Source: Patella vulgata (lineage: Eukaryota > Mollusca > Gastropoda > Patellidae). From it: a stretch of 64,000 nucleotides of DNA. The stretch is taken from positions 37,480,593 to 37,544,592 of the forward strand of contig NC_065882.2 of NCBI RefSeq assembly GCF_932274485.2. The letters run 5' to 3'. This document shows, piece by piece, positions 11,146 through 23,561 of the stretch. The position numbers and the translations under genes are program-made. Below the pieces are notes generated by a model. It made no database searches, was not told the DNA's origin, and worked only from the letters and a program-made list of their open reading frames with translations. The number at the start of each line of letters is the position of its first letter. Positions within the stretch are counted from its first letter, which is position 1.

Positions 11146-12480
11146 AGCAGTCAAAATAGGTCAAAATACGCGATTTCGGTTTCTAGTGTCGAAACATCGT
11201 TGCGGTCATTTTAAAAAATTGTCTTTTAAAGATAATGTGTATAGTACTAATACCTATCACATACGGAAGAGGCGATAAGATCCCTTTGCATTTGAAATTT
11301 CAAAATTAATTAAAACCAAATTTAAATTCCGAAAATCGGTTGTTTATTTTTTGCTGAAACTCCTTTTTTTAATCTGATCAAAATGGGAGTAAGTCACAGA
11401 GTGTTAATGGGCGTATTGTGTCCAAATTTCATAGATTTGGGACAATCGGTGCCGGTGTCGTGGCGAAATTCCACTTTTTTCGCCCTTACAGAAGCCGTAA
11501 ATGGCGGAAAAAAAACGAACGGCAGGAACCGTGTCAAGAACAAACGACCTGAACGAATGCAGGTATCGCCTTGAAGTTTTCAGTGCACCTAGGTACCAAC
11601 GTGAAAAGTTCCTCGCCAGAATTTGGTAGTCAACGTACCTTTGGTTCCAGCGTGGCGCATGCGCGAAGTAAAAAGAAATTACGGTCGATTTTGGGATTTT
11701 GGGTATATTTCGGAGTGGTTTGGTAAAGGCCGGTGGATCAGGGACTCGGATTGATCTAACATGGCGATCATAACACAATATGATAATCACTTTGAAGAAT
11801 GAGCAAATTTTCGCGACCGGGTTGATTTGATCTGCCCAGGCAACGTTCCTATGCTCTGATTGCCTTCAAATTTGCACAGAATGTACCTTGGGATTCTAGC
11901 TATCACATATTAAAAATAGAAGAGTGTTGGATTCCGAGAACGTTCAAAATAAATTCAAAACCCACCCCCACCGATCAAAGTTTTTTTGCTTAAAAAATTG
12001 CCGTATTTTATCGAATTTTTATTGTTCTTGATATCTGAGCATTTTCTCCTTTTAATATGTGATAAATATCATCGCGGCACAGCCAACCGCTAGAAATTCC
12101 AGAGATTTGGACCACCGGAAGGATGCCTCAGCAGTCAAAAAAGGTCAAAATAGGCGATTTCGGTTTCTAGTGACGATACGTCGTTGCGGTCATTTTAAAA
12201 AATTGTCTTTGAAGGATAATGTGTAAAGTACTAATACCTATCACATACGGGAGAGGCGATAAAATCTCTTTGCATTTGCAATTTCAAAATTAATTAAAAC
12301 CAATATTAAATTCCGAAAATCATTTTTTTGCTAAAACTCCTTTTTTTAATGGGATCAAAATGGGGGTAAAGCACAGAGTCCGGGGTGGTAATGGGCGTAT
12401 TGTGTCCAAATTTCATGGTTTTCGGACAATCGGTGCCGGTGTCACGGCGAAATTCCACTTTTTTCCCCTCATTGAAGCCG
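11146..12480. repeat. D linker module, copy 3
   Basis: D module entered without a preceding type I element, beginning at GGAAAGATGCCCCAGCAGTC. It contains exact GCGCATGCGC near 11,658, the conserved body at 11,810-12,320 and two copies of the GATCAAAATGGG motif (11,380 and 12,352). No gene seen. Confidence 0.8.
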
Positions 12481-13706
12481 TAAACGACGAAAGGCAGGTG
12501 ACAAGAACAAACGACTTGAACGAATGCAGGTATCCCCTTGAAATTTTCAGGGTACCTAGGTACCAACGTGAAAAGTTGCTCGCCGGAATTTAGTACTCAT
12601 GGTACCGTTGGTTCCTGTGTAGCGCATGCGCGAAATCAAAACCAGCTAAACTCGAAAACAACCTTGTCGGCACGGAAAACATCAAAGGAGAAATTCGAAT
12701 TTTTGAAATATTCAAATACCAAACATTCGACCATGATCCAGGCTATCCTGAAATGTAATAATTTCGGTAATAGGAGACATATTCTCTAACTCACGACCAA
12801 TTGTGTATGTTTTCAAGCCCATTAATGTGGATTTTTCACTATTTTTCATTTTCAATTCAAAATGGCGTCCATCAGTTGACCTAAATCAAAATTCTACTGC
12901 CTACATTTTATGGGCTTTCCTTCAAAGATTTGGAAAATAGAATCCCCTTGTCTGTAAGTAAAATATAAAAAAAAGCCTTAGCGATATTTCACATTTCAAG
13001 ATGGTGGCACTTCCGGTTTGGGCTACAAACTCAATTTTTTGTGTACGAATCAGTAGTGTCGTAACTAGTAAAGAAATACAATTTCAAGACAATCGGACCT
13101 ATATTTCGTCGATTTTTTTTAAAACTTTGATCCTTAATTTCATCAAGGAGAGATAATACAGAAAATTTCTAATGACATTTTTCAAGTTGTATCGGTAAGA
13201 TCTACTTATATACTGAATTTCATGAAAATCGTGCAACTATTAAAGAAGTTGTCAAGTTGATTTTAATTTTCTTTTCGAAATCACAGCGACGAATTTTTGA
13301 AATTCGAAAATCCGAAATAGCAGATTTGAAGTAAATAATATAAGGTACTCAAGAAATTTTTTTTTAGTAAAATAGGTCAAAAAGTCACAAAGTTACAGCA
13401 ATGTAGGTCAAATGCATTCGTTTTTAAAATTCGGTGATTTCGGATGTGTAAAACGTTTTGAAAACATACCTATTCCAAAGCCACCACCCATTCTTGGGGG
13501 GGGGGGGGGGTAGGTCAAAGTTTCAGAAAGATCCCACGGTTAGATTCTGAGATATAAGATTTGCAGGAAAAATACAAACAAAAAAAATAATAATAATAAT
13601 CTTAACAGAAACAATAAGCTTTCATATGTAATACATATGAAAGCTTAATAATAATAATCTTAACAGAAACAATAAGCTTTCATATGTAATACATATGAAA
13701 GCTTAA
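12481..13706. repeat. C module, copy 4, with long G tract and twin palindromes
   Basis: Complete C module: exact GGTACCTAGGTACC near 12,551, exact GCGCATGCGC near 12,622, a long uninterrupted G run near 13,495-13,510, an AAT run, then two TAAGCTTTCATATGTA palindromes (about 13,616 and 13,673) abutting CTAG at 13,707. Confidence 0.88.
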
Positions 13707-14771
13707 CTAGATCTGCATAGCAGATATGAAAGCTTTCATATTAACTGCAAAGGGGGTTATTAGAATCTATTGAAACAATAAGTATAAATGTCATCAGGTA
13801 TCTGAAAAATTACATTTACCTTATGAACAAAATGGGAAAAATACAAAACAAAAATTGTCGACTTGTGGCTACCATCCAAGGCATATTTAGAAAAACGTAT
13901 ATTATATACAGAGTACGCAGGACAGGAATTAGTTGTGCTTCAATGTAAACCGGCCCGTTTCTTGCCTTTAGTTTTAGAGTTAGGTGTGATTTTCAAAGGA
14001 TTCAATCGAAAATCGTTGTAAATCAATTGGCTTCTTCATCTCATGACCTTAAACACTGTATAAATTTAAAGTCTATCGGATATTGAATTTAGCCTCTAGA
14101 GCGTCCACAAGATTTTTTGAAGTGATCAAGGGCAATAGCTCTGACGGTAATTATCCGAAATGGCAGTAAATATCAGATATCGCTGAAAATCAATAGGCTT
14201 CTTCGTGTCATGACCTTAAACACTGCGCATAACGTTAAAGTCAATCGGATAACTTTGGCCTCTAGAGCGTCCACAAGATATTTTGAAGTGATCAGGGGCC
14301 ACAACTCTGGCAGTAAATATCAGATATCGCTTAAAATCAATCGCCTACTTCGTCTCATGACCGTAACCACTGTGTATAAATTTAAAGTCAATCGGACATT
14401 AACTTTGGCCTCTAGAGCATCCACAAGATTTTTTTAAGTGATGAAATGCCATAACTCTGACAGTAATTATCGGAAATCGCTGAAAATCAATTGGCTTCTT
14501 CATCTCATGACCTTAAACACTGTGTATAAATTTAAAGTCAATCGGATATTAAATTTAGCTTCTAGAGCGTGCACAAGATTTTTTGAAGTGATCAAGGACC
14601 ATAATTCTGACAGTAATTATCGGAAATCGCTGAAAATCAATAGGCTTCTTCGTCTCATGACATTAAACACTGTGTATAAATTTAAAGTAATCGGATATTA
14701 ACTTTAGCCGGCCAGACGACCGGACGGCGGCGACGACAATATACGACCACATTTCAATGTTGGCGTATAAA
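13707..14771 (-). mobile_element. Helitron/HINE-like type I element, copy 3
   Basis: Same ends and 150-bp core array as copy 2. The left hairpin carries a substitution that weakens the stem, and the GC-rich left arm holds an extra GACGACCGGACGGCGG repeat. Non-autonomous; no coding sequence. Confidence 0.62.
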
Positions 14772-16380
14772 AATTAACCGCATGTATGATAAAGTCAAAA
14801 TACTCGATTTCGGTTTTTGGTGTTGCGTTCATTTTAAAAAAATGTCTTTCACGGCTAATGTGTATAGTACTAATAGCAATCACATACGGAAGAGGCGATA
14901 AGATACCTTTGCATTTGGAATTTCAAAATTAATTAAAACCAAATTTAAATTCCGAAAATCGGTTGGTTTTTTTTTTTGCCAAAACTCTTTTTTTTTAATG
15001 TGATCAAAATGGGGGTAAAGCACAGAGTCCGAGGTGGTAATGGGCGTATTGTGTCCAAATTTCATGGTTTTCGGACAATCGGTGCCGGTGTCGTGGCGAA
15101 ATTCCACTTTTTTCGCCCTTACAGAAGACGTAAATGGAGGAAAACATGAACGGCAGGAACCGTGTCAAGAACAAACGACCTGAACGAATGCAGGTATCGC
15201 CTTGAAGTTTTCAGTGCACCTAGGTAGCAACGTGAAAAGTTCCTCGCCGGAATTTGGTAGTCATCGTATTTTTGGTTCCAGTGTGGCGCATGCGCGAAGT
15301 CAAAAGAAATTACGGTCAATTTTGGGTATATTTCGGAGTGGTTTGGTATGTGACGGTGGATCGGGGACCGGGATTGATCTATTATAATAAGCGTTGAAGA
15401 ATGAGCAAATTTTCGCGACCGGGGTTGATTTGCACTGCCCAGGCAACATTCCGCTGTCCGATTGGCTGTAAATTTGCACAGACTGTACCTTGGGATTCTA
15501 GCTATCACATATTAAAAATAGAAGAGTGTGGGATTCCGAGAACGTTGAAAATAAATTCGAAACCCACCCCCACCCATCAAAGTTTTTTTTTTGCTTAACA
15601 AATTGCGGTATTTTATCGAATTTTTATTGTCCTTGATATCTGAGCATTTTCTCCTTTCAATATGTGATAAATATCATCGCGGCGTAGCCAACCGCTAGAC
15701 ATTCCAGAGATTGGAACCAACGTAAGGATGCCTCAGCAGTCAAAGTGAAAAGTTTCTCGCCGGAATTTGGTAGTCCTCGTACCTTTGGTTCCAGCGTGGC
15801 GCATGCGCGAAGTCAAAAGAAATTACGGTCGTGTGGGATTCCGAGAACATTGAAAATAAATTCGAAACCCACCCCCACCTATCAAAGTTTTTTTGCCTTA
15901 AAAATTGCCGTATTTTATCGAATTTTTATTGTTCTTGATATCTCAGCATTTTCTCCTTTTAATATGTGATAAATATCATCGCGGCGTAGCCAACCGCTAG
16001 AAAATCCAGAGATTTGGACGAACGGAAAGATGCCCCAGCAGTCAAAATAGGTCAAAATAGGCAATTTCGGTTTCTAATGTTGAAACATCGTTGCGGTCAT
16101 TTTAAAAAATTGTCTTTTAAGGATAATGTGTATAGTACTAATACCTATCACATACGGAAGAGACGATAAAATCTCTTTGCATTTGCAATTTCAAAATTAA
16201 TTAAAACCAATATTAAATTCCGAAAATCGTTTTTTTGCTAAAACTCTTTTTTTTTAATGTGATCAAAATGGGGGTAAAGTACAGAGAACGGGGTGGTAAT
16301 GGGCATATTGTGTCCAAATTTCATGTTTTTCGGACAATCGGTGCCGGTGTCGCGGCGAAATTCCACTTTTTTCCCTTATA
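14772..16380. repeat. D linker module, copy 4 (internally duplicated body)
   Basis: The conserved D body appears twice (about 15,390-15,720 and 15,830-16,180), separated by a second GCGCATGCGC-bearing segment (exact sites near 15,287 and 15,799). The duplication is private to this copy and accounts for its extra length. Confidence 0.8.
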
Positions 16381-17785
16381 GATGCCGTGCCAAGAACAAA
16401 CGACTTGAACGAATGCAGGTATCACCTTGAAATTTTCAGGGTACCTAGGTACCAACGTCAAAAGTTCCTCGCCGGAATTTGGTATTCATGGTACTTTTGG
16501 TTCCAACGTAGCGCATGCGCGAAATATAAACCAGCTAAACTCGAAAACAACCTTGTCGGCACGGAAAACATCAAAGGCGAAATTCGAATTTTAAAATATT
16601 CAAATACCAAACATTCGACCATGATCCAGGCTATCCTGAAATTTGGTACTCATGGTACCTTTGGTTCCAGCGTAGCGCATGCGCGAAGTCAAAACCAGCT
16701 AAACTCGAAAACAACCTTGTCGGCACGGAAAACATCAAAGGCGAAATTCCAATTTTTGAATTATTCAAATACCAAACATTCGACCATGATCCAGGCTATC
16801 CTGAAATTTGGTAGGCTACTCATGGTACCTTTGGTTCCAGCGTAGCGCACGCGCGAACTCAAAACAAGCTAAACTCGAAAACAACCTTGTCGGAACGGTA
16901 AACATCAAATACCAAACATTCGACCATGATCCAGGCTATCCTGAAATGTATTAATTTCGGTAATAGGGGACAGATTATCTAAGCCACGACCAATTGTGCA
17001 TGTTTTCAAGCCCATAATTGTTGATTTTTCACTATTTTTCATTTTCAATTCAAAATGGCGTCCATCAGTTGACCTAAATCAAAATTCTGCGTAGAACATT
17101 GTTTAGACATTCCTTCAAGGATTCGGAAAATATAATTGCCTTGTCTGTAAATAAAATATCAAAAAAGCCTTAGGGATTTTTCACATTTCAAGATGGAGGC
17201 ACTTCCCGTTTGGTCTACAAACTCCATTTTTTGTGAACGAATCAGTAATGTCGTAGCTAGTAATGAAGGACAATTTCAACGCAATCGGACTGATATTTTG
17301 TCGATTTTTTTGAAAAATTTGATCCTTAATTTCATCAAGGGGAGATAATACAGAAAATTTCTAATGACATTTTTCAAGTTGTATCGGTAAGATCTACTTA
17401 AATACTTAATTTCATGAAAATCGTGCAACTATTAAAGAAGTTGTTAAGTTGATTTTAACTTCCGGTTCGAAATCACTGCGACGAATTTTCGAAATTTGAA
17501 AATCCGAAATTGCAGATTTGAAGTAAATGATAAAAGGTACTCAACGAATTCTTTTTTGGTAAAATAGGTCAATTAATCACAAAGTTACAGCAAAGTAAGT
17601 CAAATGGATTTGTTCGTAAAATTCGGTGATTTCGGATGTGTAAAACGTTTTGAAAATATACCTATTCCAAAGCCACCACCCATTCTTGGGGGGTGGGGGC
17701 AGGTAAAAGTTTCAGAAAGATCCCACGGTTAGATTCTGAGATATAAGTTTTGCAGGAAAAACACACAAAAAAATAATAATAATAA
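16381..17785. repeat. C module, copy 5, with ~165-bp sub-repeat triplication
   Basis: The segment from CATGGTACCTTTGGTTCC through CCAGGCTATCCTGAAA is present three times, with landmarks at 16,488, 16,652 and 16,822. The second half is more divergent from the consensus than in other C modules. It carries exact GGTACCTAGGTACC near 16,440 and GCGCATGCGC twice. Confidence 0.87.
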
Positions 17786-20016
17786 CTAGATCTGCATAGC
17801 AGATATCAACGCTTTCATATAAACTACAAAAGGGGTTATTAGAATCTATGAATCAACAACCACTTTGACGGAAGATATTCTCTCGGCTAAAAATCTTTTT
17901 TTCTCTCAGCTACGAGAGATACGTAGAATTAAACCGGTCCAGAGCCGATCGTGTTGATAAGAAGCCGCTTATTTGACATTGACACATAACCGAAGGTGAA
18001 TAGGCCTACCCGTCCAGTTAATACAATGGGCAATCTCACATCGGTCCACTAAAGAGAGGCACATACTAGTCGCATCCTACTTAACCAAGACATTATAGTC
18101 CAAACCTTGACTCTCATACATATAAACGATTTGGTACTACATGTACATGTATTTCGTACTTATATCATATTAAACCCCTCGGCCGCCATGTTGAATCACA
18201 CAGTATTTAACGTTCTATATCCTAACATCTTTATGAAATCAACGACAAATCTAAACTTGGGCACTCCAACCATTTTCATTTTTATATCATTCATTTTTTT
18301 TTAAATAAGTAATTCTATCACAAATTATAGTGAAGACTGGACCACTAAACTATTACCGATCAGTTTTTCTTTGTGTTAATGCGTTCTACATTTTCAAAGC
18401 GATGTTTCTTATAATGTTCCAGCCGCCATGACACCGGCGGACATTATAACTTCGATAGGCGAGAAACTTCAGGTAGCAGTTGGGTTTCATCAAATCATAT
18501 AATTATGCGGTACGGCTTCACCTTTATTTCAATGGGAATTGGTTTATTATATGTTAAGCTATGTGCAGTGCAGTTTTAGGTCAGTTTATGTGTAAATTAA
18601 GGGAGCTATACATAGGCCAGTAACCTTTTTGTAGTTATTTGACTAAAAAAAACTTGCGCAAAGGAACTCCGTAGGACAAGCAATTACTGTGGCAGGTTTA
18701 AGGCGGAAGACATCAGTAGTGGAACCATTTCTAAGTTAATCCCGAAGTGCGTTGCTATTGTAAGAATATATAAAATGGGGTTTACGGTCCCGCTTTTTTG
18801 CTGTAGTTTGAGTAATGTGTTAGAGCGTATATTTTGTAGTCAAAAAATCATTGCAAATAGAAGACCTCATCCCCCACCACCACCACCACCACCCTGTAAT
18901 ACACTAGCTAGCTTGTGTATTTCCATATTCCATTTCCGAGAGATAGATAGAGAACAAGCTAAATATAAAGTGATTTTTCTTACAATCAAGGACCATGATT
19001 CATGAAGTTACGATTCGATATGCGCAAATATCGAAAGGAACCATATCTTTGGGTTATAAACATGCATGTCAAGTTTCATCAAAATCTTTCACTGTGAAAA
19101 ACCGGGGCTTAGTCATCTGAAATCAAACAAATTTTACAATGTAGGTAGTGAAAACAAAATGTTATGCTTTAGCGTTGTTCGAGGGTGGGGTGGGTGCATA
19201 AAATTCCAAATGCAAAGGGTTATTTTTTGTTCACGCCAATATGCCCCCAGGATTTCGATTTTTCGTCCTACCCAAAAAGCTGCACGCAAAGTTAGTTGTC
19301 GGGCCTTCGGCATACCATCCAAGCGACTAGGCACTAATCCTTGTACCATGGACGAGGGGACGGGCGTTTTTCGTCCCATCGAAACGACTAGACACAGATC
19401 CTTGCTAGGCCTTCCATACTTCACCACTGCCAACGGGGAACCACTTTGGCCTCGGGTTTTCGTACCCTCCGAACGACTAGACACTAATCCTTGCAAGGCC
19501 TTCCGTTCTGCACAAATGAGCCAAGCTGGCCTCGTTTTGTCGTAACATACAAACGACTAGACAATGTTTCATAATTTAGTCATGTTCGCGTGGGTGGGTT
19601 GGCAGCAGAATTAATATGTACATGGTAGTGACACGAGGAGGAGGGCGGGGGGGGAGCGGGGTGTGCACAAATCACACAAATCAGAGCTTTGTAATACACG
19701 CATATAATTGATATACTAAATACACGAATGGCTGAATTTCGAGGCATTTCTGGTACTCTTTTAACACATAATGAGAACACTGCATTAATTTCTATATATC
19801 AATAAAATATGCCTCAGACCCATTGTATGATATATGATACACTAAATTTCGACATTGATTATTTTTAAATTTGAATTAGACTAGTAACAAAATATATTTT
19901 CTGGCAACAAATAGCATATAAATAAAAATAGATTTACTTTATGTTTATTTGTTTTAAATGAAATCATTCCAGAGCTTTTATTGACATTTCAGAAAATGTA
20001 GAGTTGGTCCCAGGCA
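17786..20016 (-). mobile_element. Type II block, copy 2
   Basis: Full-length type II (~2.2 kb): CTAG-type right end, unique body, a HINE core fragment on minus (about 18,932-19,115, including TTTGCGCATATCG in reverse), a CCA-repeat run near 18,874 and a SINE1-derived minisatellite (19,205-19,565). It ends where the next partial A unit starts. No definite left terminus was recognised, so calling the whole block one element is uncertain. Confidence 0.55.
19205..19565 (-). repeat. Minisatellite made from the SINE1 body
   Basis: Three or four successive units contain CGTCC/CGTACC..CGAACGACTAGACAC followed by CCTTGCNAGGCCTTCC. Each matches the reverse complement of the SINE1 stretch around 49,150-49,200. 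Equivalent arrays occur at 27,440-27,845 and 34,925-35,335. Confidence 0.8.
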
Positions 20017-20440
20017 CTTGAGGCCAGGGTCCTTGAAGTTGTACAGCTGCACCCGGTGACCGATATTTATTTAACGGGGAATAAGTGATAATTCATATTA
20101 TAGCAGTAAATAATTAAAATATTTCATAGGGATTATAATAATATGTATATCATGTTGGTGTGCATATCTGATATACTGGGTATTACAGGGTTAAAATTGT
20201 GACCTCTGTAAATAGGCCCGTTCCTTGCATTTAGTTTTAGAGTTAGGAGTGCTAAAATTGAGAGAGCGAAATGGGGTTGGTCGACCACTCGACACAAACT
20301 AGGTCATTTCGGGACTAACGTATGGTTCAATTTTATTTCAATAATTCGCTTGCGCGTATGGGTCTAGCAGTGGGAGGAAACCGGGTGATCCTGAAAAAAA
20401 CACACAGGTTGGACGGGGGACCTACTCCTTGTCACGTACA
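20017..20440. repeat. Partial A unit plus SINE2 insertion (minus), second copy
   Basis: The A unit is followed at GTATTACAGGGTTAAAAT by the same minus-strand SINE2 insertion as at 10,885-11,145, including the CAGTGGGAGGAAACC segment. The third and fourth repeats lack it. Confidence 0.8.
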
Positions 20441-21140
20441 ACCGGGGAATCGATGCTGAAATTGAAAACAACATCGGGCGTGATACGGTTGGCAAATACT
20501 ATTTTCAAATATAAGCTAAACAACAATTTTTCATTCTTTTTGATTCCTTCATTTACCGACCTGACTAACTTTATGGTAGTGTTTTTCCGACAATATTTAT
20601 TCAAGATGCATAAAGCGATACACAATTTCATAGATAGCGGTGTTCTTGACGAAATAAAACCAAAATGTAATGTGGTTTATCGTCCTACTTTTCTACACCA
20701 ACTGGGCTAATGAAGACGGAATTATGCCATACAGTGTGCCACCTGTAAATTTAGACCGGATAGCGCCCAATGACGGTCTACTTTTATTACGAATTACGCG
20801 CTGCCAGGGGTTTTCGTATGATCCCAACGACAAGACACTGTCCCTGCCTACAATAACGGCAGCCTCCGCAAATCATAGGGATAGAACTAATAATATCAGA
20901 AATATTATACTTTTATTACGAATTACAGCTGCCAAGGCTTTTTGTCCAATTCGAACGACTAGACACTGCCCCTGTCTACAATAACAGCAGCCTCTGCAAA
21001 TCACAGGGACGGAAATTATAATGTCAGAAATGTTATAAAGCTTAGTTTTGCCAGTGTGTATACTAGCTGACGATGTTCTATAACTCATAGATATATATTT
21101 CTATGATATAACCGATATCTTCCGGCGTGGTTCTCCCTCC
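20441..21140. repeat. Copy-specific insertion containing a minus-strand SINE1
   Basis: About 700 bp present only in this repeat copy. The second half (about 20,675-21,015) is a reverse SINE1: CTGGGCTAATGAAGACGG and CATACAGTGTGCCA match the SINE1 tail in reverse, then the body appears twice as a ~120-bp tandem duplication. The first half (20,441-20,675) holds a short open frame with no recognised similarity. Confidence 0.7.
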
Positions 21141-22489
21141 CTTGTTAGTAAAGCACAGAGTCCGGGATGGTAATGGGCGTATTGTGTACAAATTTCATGG
21201 TTTTCAGACAATCGGTGCCGGTGTCGCGGCGAAATTCCACTTTTTTCCCCTTATGGAAGCCTTAAATGCAGGTATCACATTGAAATTTTCAGGGTACCTA
21301 GGTACCAACGTGAAAAGTTCTTCGTCGGAATTAGGTATTCATGGTACCTTTGGTTCCATCGTAGCGCATGCGCGAAGTCAAAACCAGTTAAACTCGAAAA
21401 GAACCTTGTCGGCACGGAAAACATCAAAGTCGAAATTCGAATTTTTGAAATATTCAAATACCAAACATTCGAACATGATCCAGGCTATCCTGAAAATTGG
21501 TACTCATGGTACCTTTGGTTCCAGCGTAGCGCATGCGCGAAGTCAAAACCAGCTAAACTCGAAAACAACCTTGTCGGTACGGAAAACATCAAAGGCGAAA
21601 TTCGAATTTTTCAAATATTCAAATACCAAACATTCGACCATGATCCAGACTATCCTGAAATTTGGTACTCATGGTTCCTTTGGTTCCAGCGTAGCGCATG
21701 CGAGAAGTCAAAACCAGCTAAAACTCGAAATCAACCTTGTCGGCACGGAAAACATCGAAGGCGAAATTCGAATTTTTGAAATATTCAAATACCATACATT
21801 CGACCAGGATCCAGGCTATCCTGAAATGTATTAATTTCGGTAATAGGAGACAGATTCTCTAAGCCACGACCAATTGTGTATGTTTGTAAAGAAATACAAA
21901 TTCAAGGCAATCGGACCTATATTTCGTCGATTTTTTAAAAAAATTTGATCCTTAATTTCATCAAGGGGAGATAATACAGAAAATTTCTAATGACATTTTT
22001 CAAATTGTATTGGTAAAACTTTGATCCCTAATTTCATCAAGGGGATATAATTTAGAAAAATAAATTTGAAATTTTTGAAGTCGCATTGTTAAGATCTACT
22101 TACATACTTAATTTCTTGAAAATCATGCAACTATTAAAGAAGATGTCAAGTTGATTTTAACTTCCGGTTCCAAATCACAGCGACGAATTTTCGAAATTCG
22201 AAAATTCGAAATTGCAGATTTGAAGTAAATGATTCAAGGTACTCAAAGATTTTTTTTTAGTAAGATAGATCAAATAGTCACAAAGATACAGCAAAGTAAG
22301 TCAAATGGATTTGTTCGTAAAATTCGGTGATTTCGGATGTGTAAAACTTTTTGTAAATATACCTATTCCAAATCCACCGCCCATTCTTGGGGGGGGGGGG
22401 GGCGGTAGATCAAAGTTTCAGAAAGATCCCACGGTTAGATTCAGAGATATAAGATTTGTAGAAAAAACACAAAAAAAAAATAATAATAA
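21141..22489. repeat. C module, copy 6, with 165-bp sub-repeats in frame
   Basis: Three sub-repeats with landmarks at 21,341, 21,506 and 21,671 (period exactly 165 bp, 55 codons). The period keeps one plus-strand frame open from 21,127 to 21,834 (235 codons) with a 55-residue repeat. No signal, domain or family is recognised, and the frame looks like a consequence of the repeat length. The second half is rearranged relative to other copies and ends in a G run near 22,389. Confidence 0.85.
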
Positions 22490-23561
22490 CTAGATCTGCA
22501 TAGCAGATATGAAAGCTTTCATATTAACTGCAAAGGGGGTTATTAGAATCTATTGAAACAATTAGTATATATGTCATCAGGTATCTGAAAAATTACATTT
22601 ACCTTATGAACAAAAAGGGAAAAATACAAAACAAAAATTGTCGACTTGTGGCTACCATCCAAGGCATATTTAGAAAATCGTATATTATATACAGAGTACG
22701 CAGGACAGGAATTAGTTGTGCTTCAATGTAAACCGGCCCGTTTCTTGCCTTTTGTTTTAGAGTTACGTGTGATTTTCAAAGGATTCAATCGGAAATCGCT
22801 GAAAATCAATTGGCTTCTTCATCTCATGACCTTAAACACGGTATAAATTTAAAGTCAATCGGATATTGAATTTAGCCTCTAGAGCGTCCACAAGATTTTT
22901 TAAAGTGATCAAGGGCAATAACTCTGACGGTAATTATCGGAAATGGCAGTAAATATCAGATATCGCTGAAAATCAATACTGTAGGCATCTTCGTGTCATG
23001 ACCTTAAACACTGCGCATAAATTTAAAGTCAATCGGATATTAACTTTCGCCTCTAGAGCGTCCACAAGATATTTTGAAGTGATCAGGGGCCACAACTCTG
23101 GCAGTAAAAATCAGATATCGCTGAAAATCGCCTACTTCGTCTTATGACCTTAACCACTGTGTATAAATTTAAAGTCAATCGGACATTAACTTTGGCCTCT
23201 AGAGCATCCACAAGATTTTTTTTAAGTGATGAAGGGCCATAACTCTGACAGTAATTATCGGAAATCGCTGAAAATCAATTGGCTTCTTCATCTCATGATC
23301 TTAAACACTGTGTATAAATGTAAAGTCAATCGGATATTGAATTTAGCCTCTAGAGCGTGCACAAGATTTTTTGAAGTGGTCAAGGACCATAATTCTGACA
23401 GTAATTATCGGAAATCGCTGAAAATCAATAGGCTTCTTCGTCTCATGACCTTAAACACTGTGTATGAATTGAAAGTAATCGGATATTAACTTTAGCCGTC
23501 CGGACGGCCGGACGGCGGCGACGACAATATACGACCACATTTCAATGTGGGCGTATAAAAA
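22490..23561 (-). mobile_element. Helitron/HINE-like type I element, copy 4
   Basis: Same ends and cores as copy 2, with a duplicated CCGGACGG in the left arm near 23,498-23,513. Left hairpin intact (CCACATTTCAATGTGG). Non-autonomous. Confidence 0.63.

Noticed and set aside
18874-18894. CCA/CCCA run as a coding polyproline tract
   Set aside because: Its length varies among type II copies without regard to frame, so it is a simple repeat.
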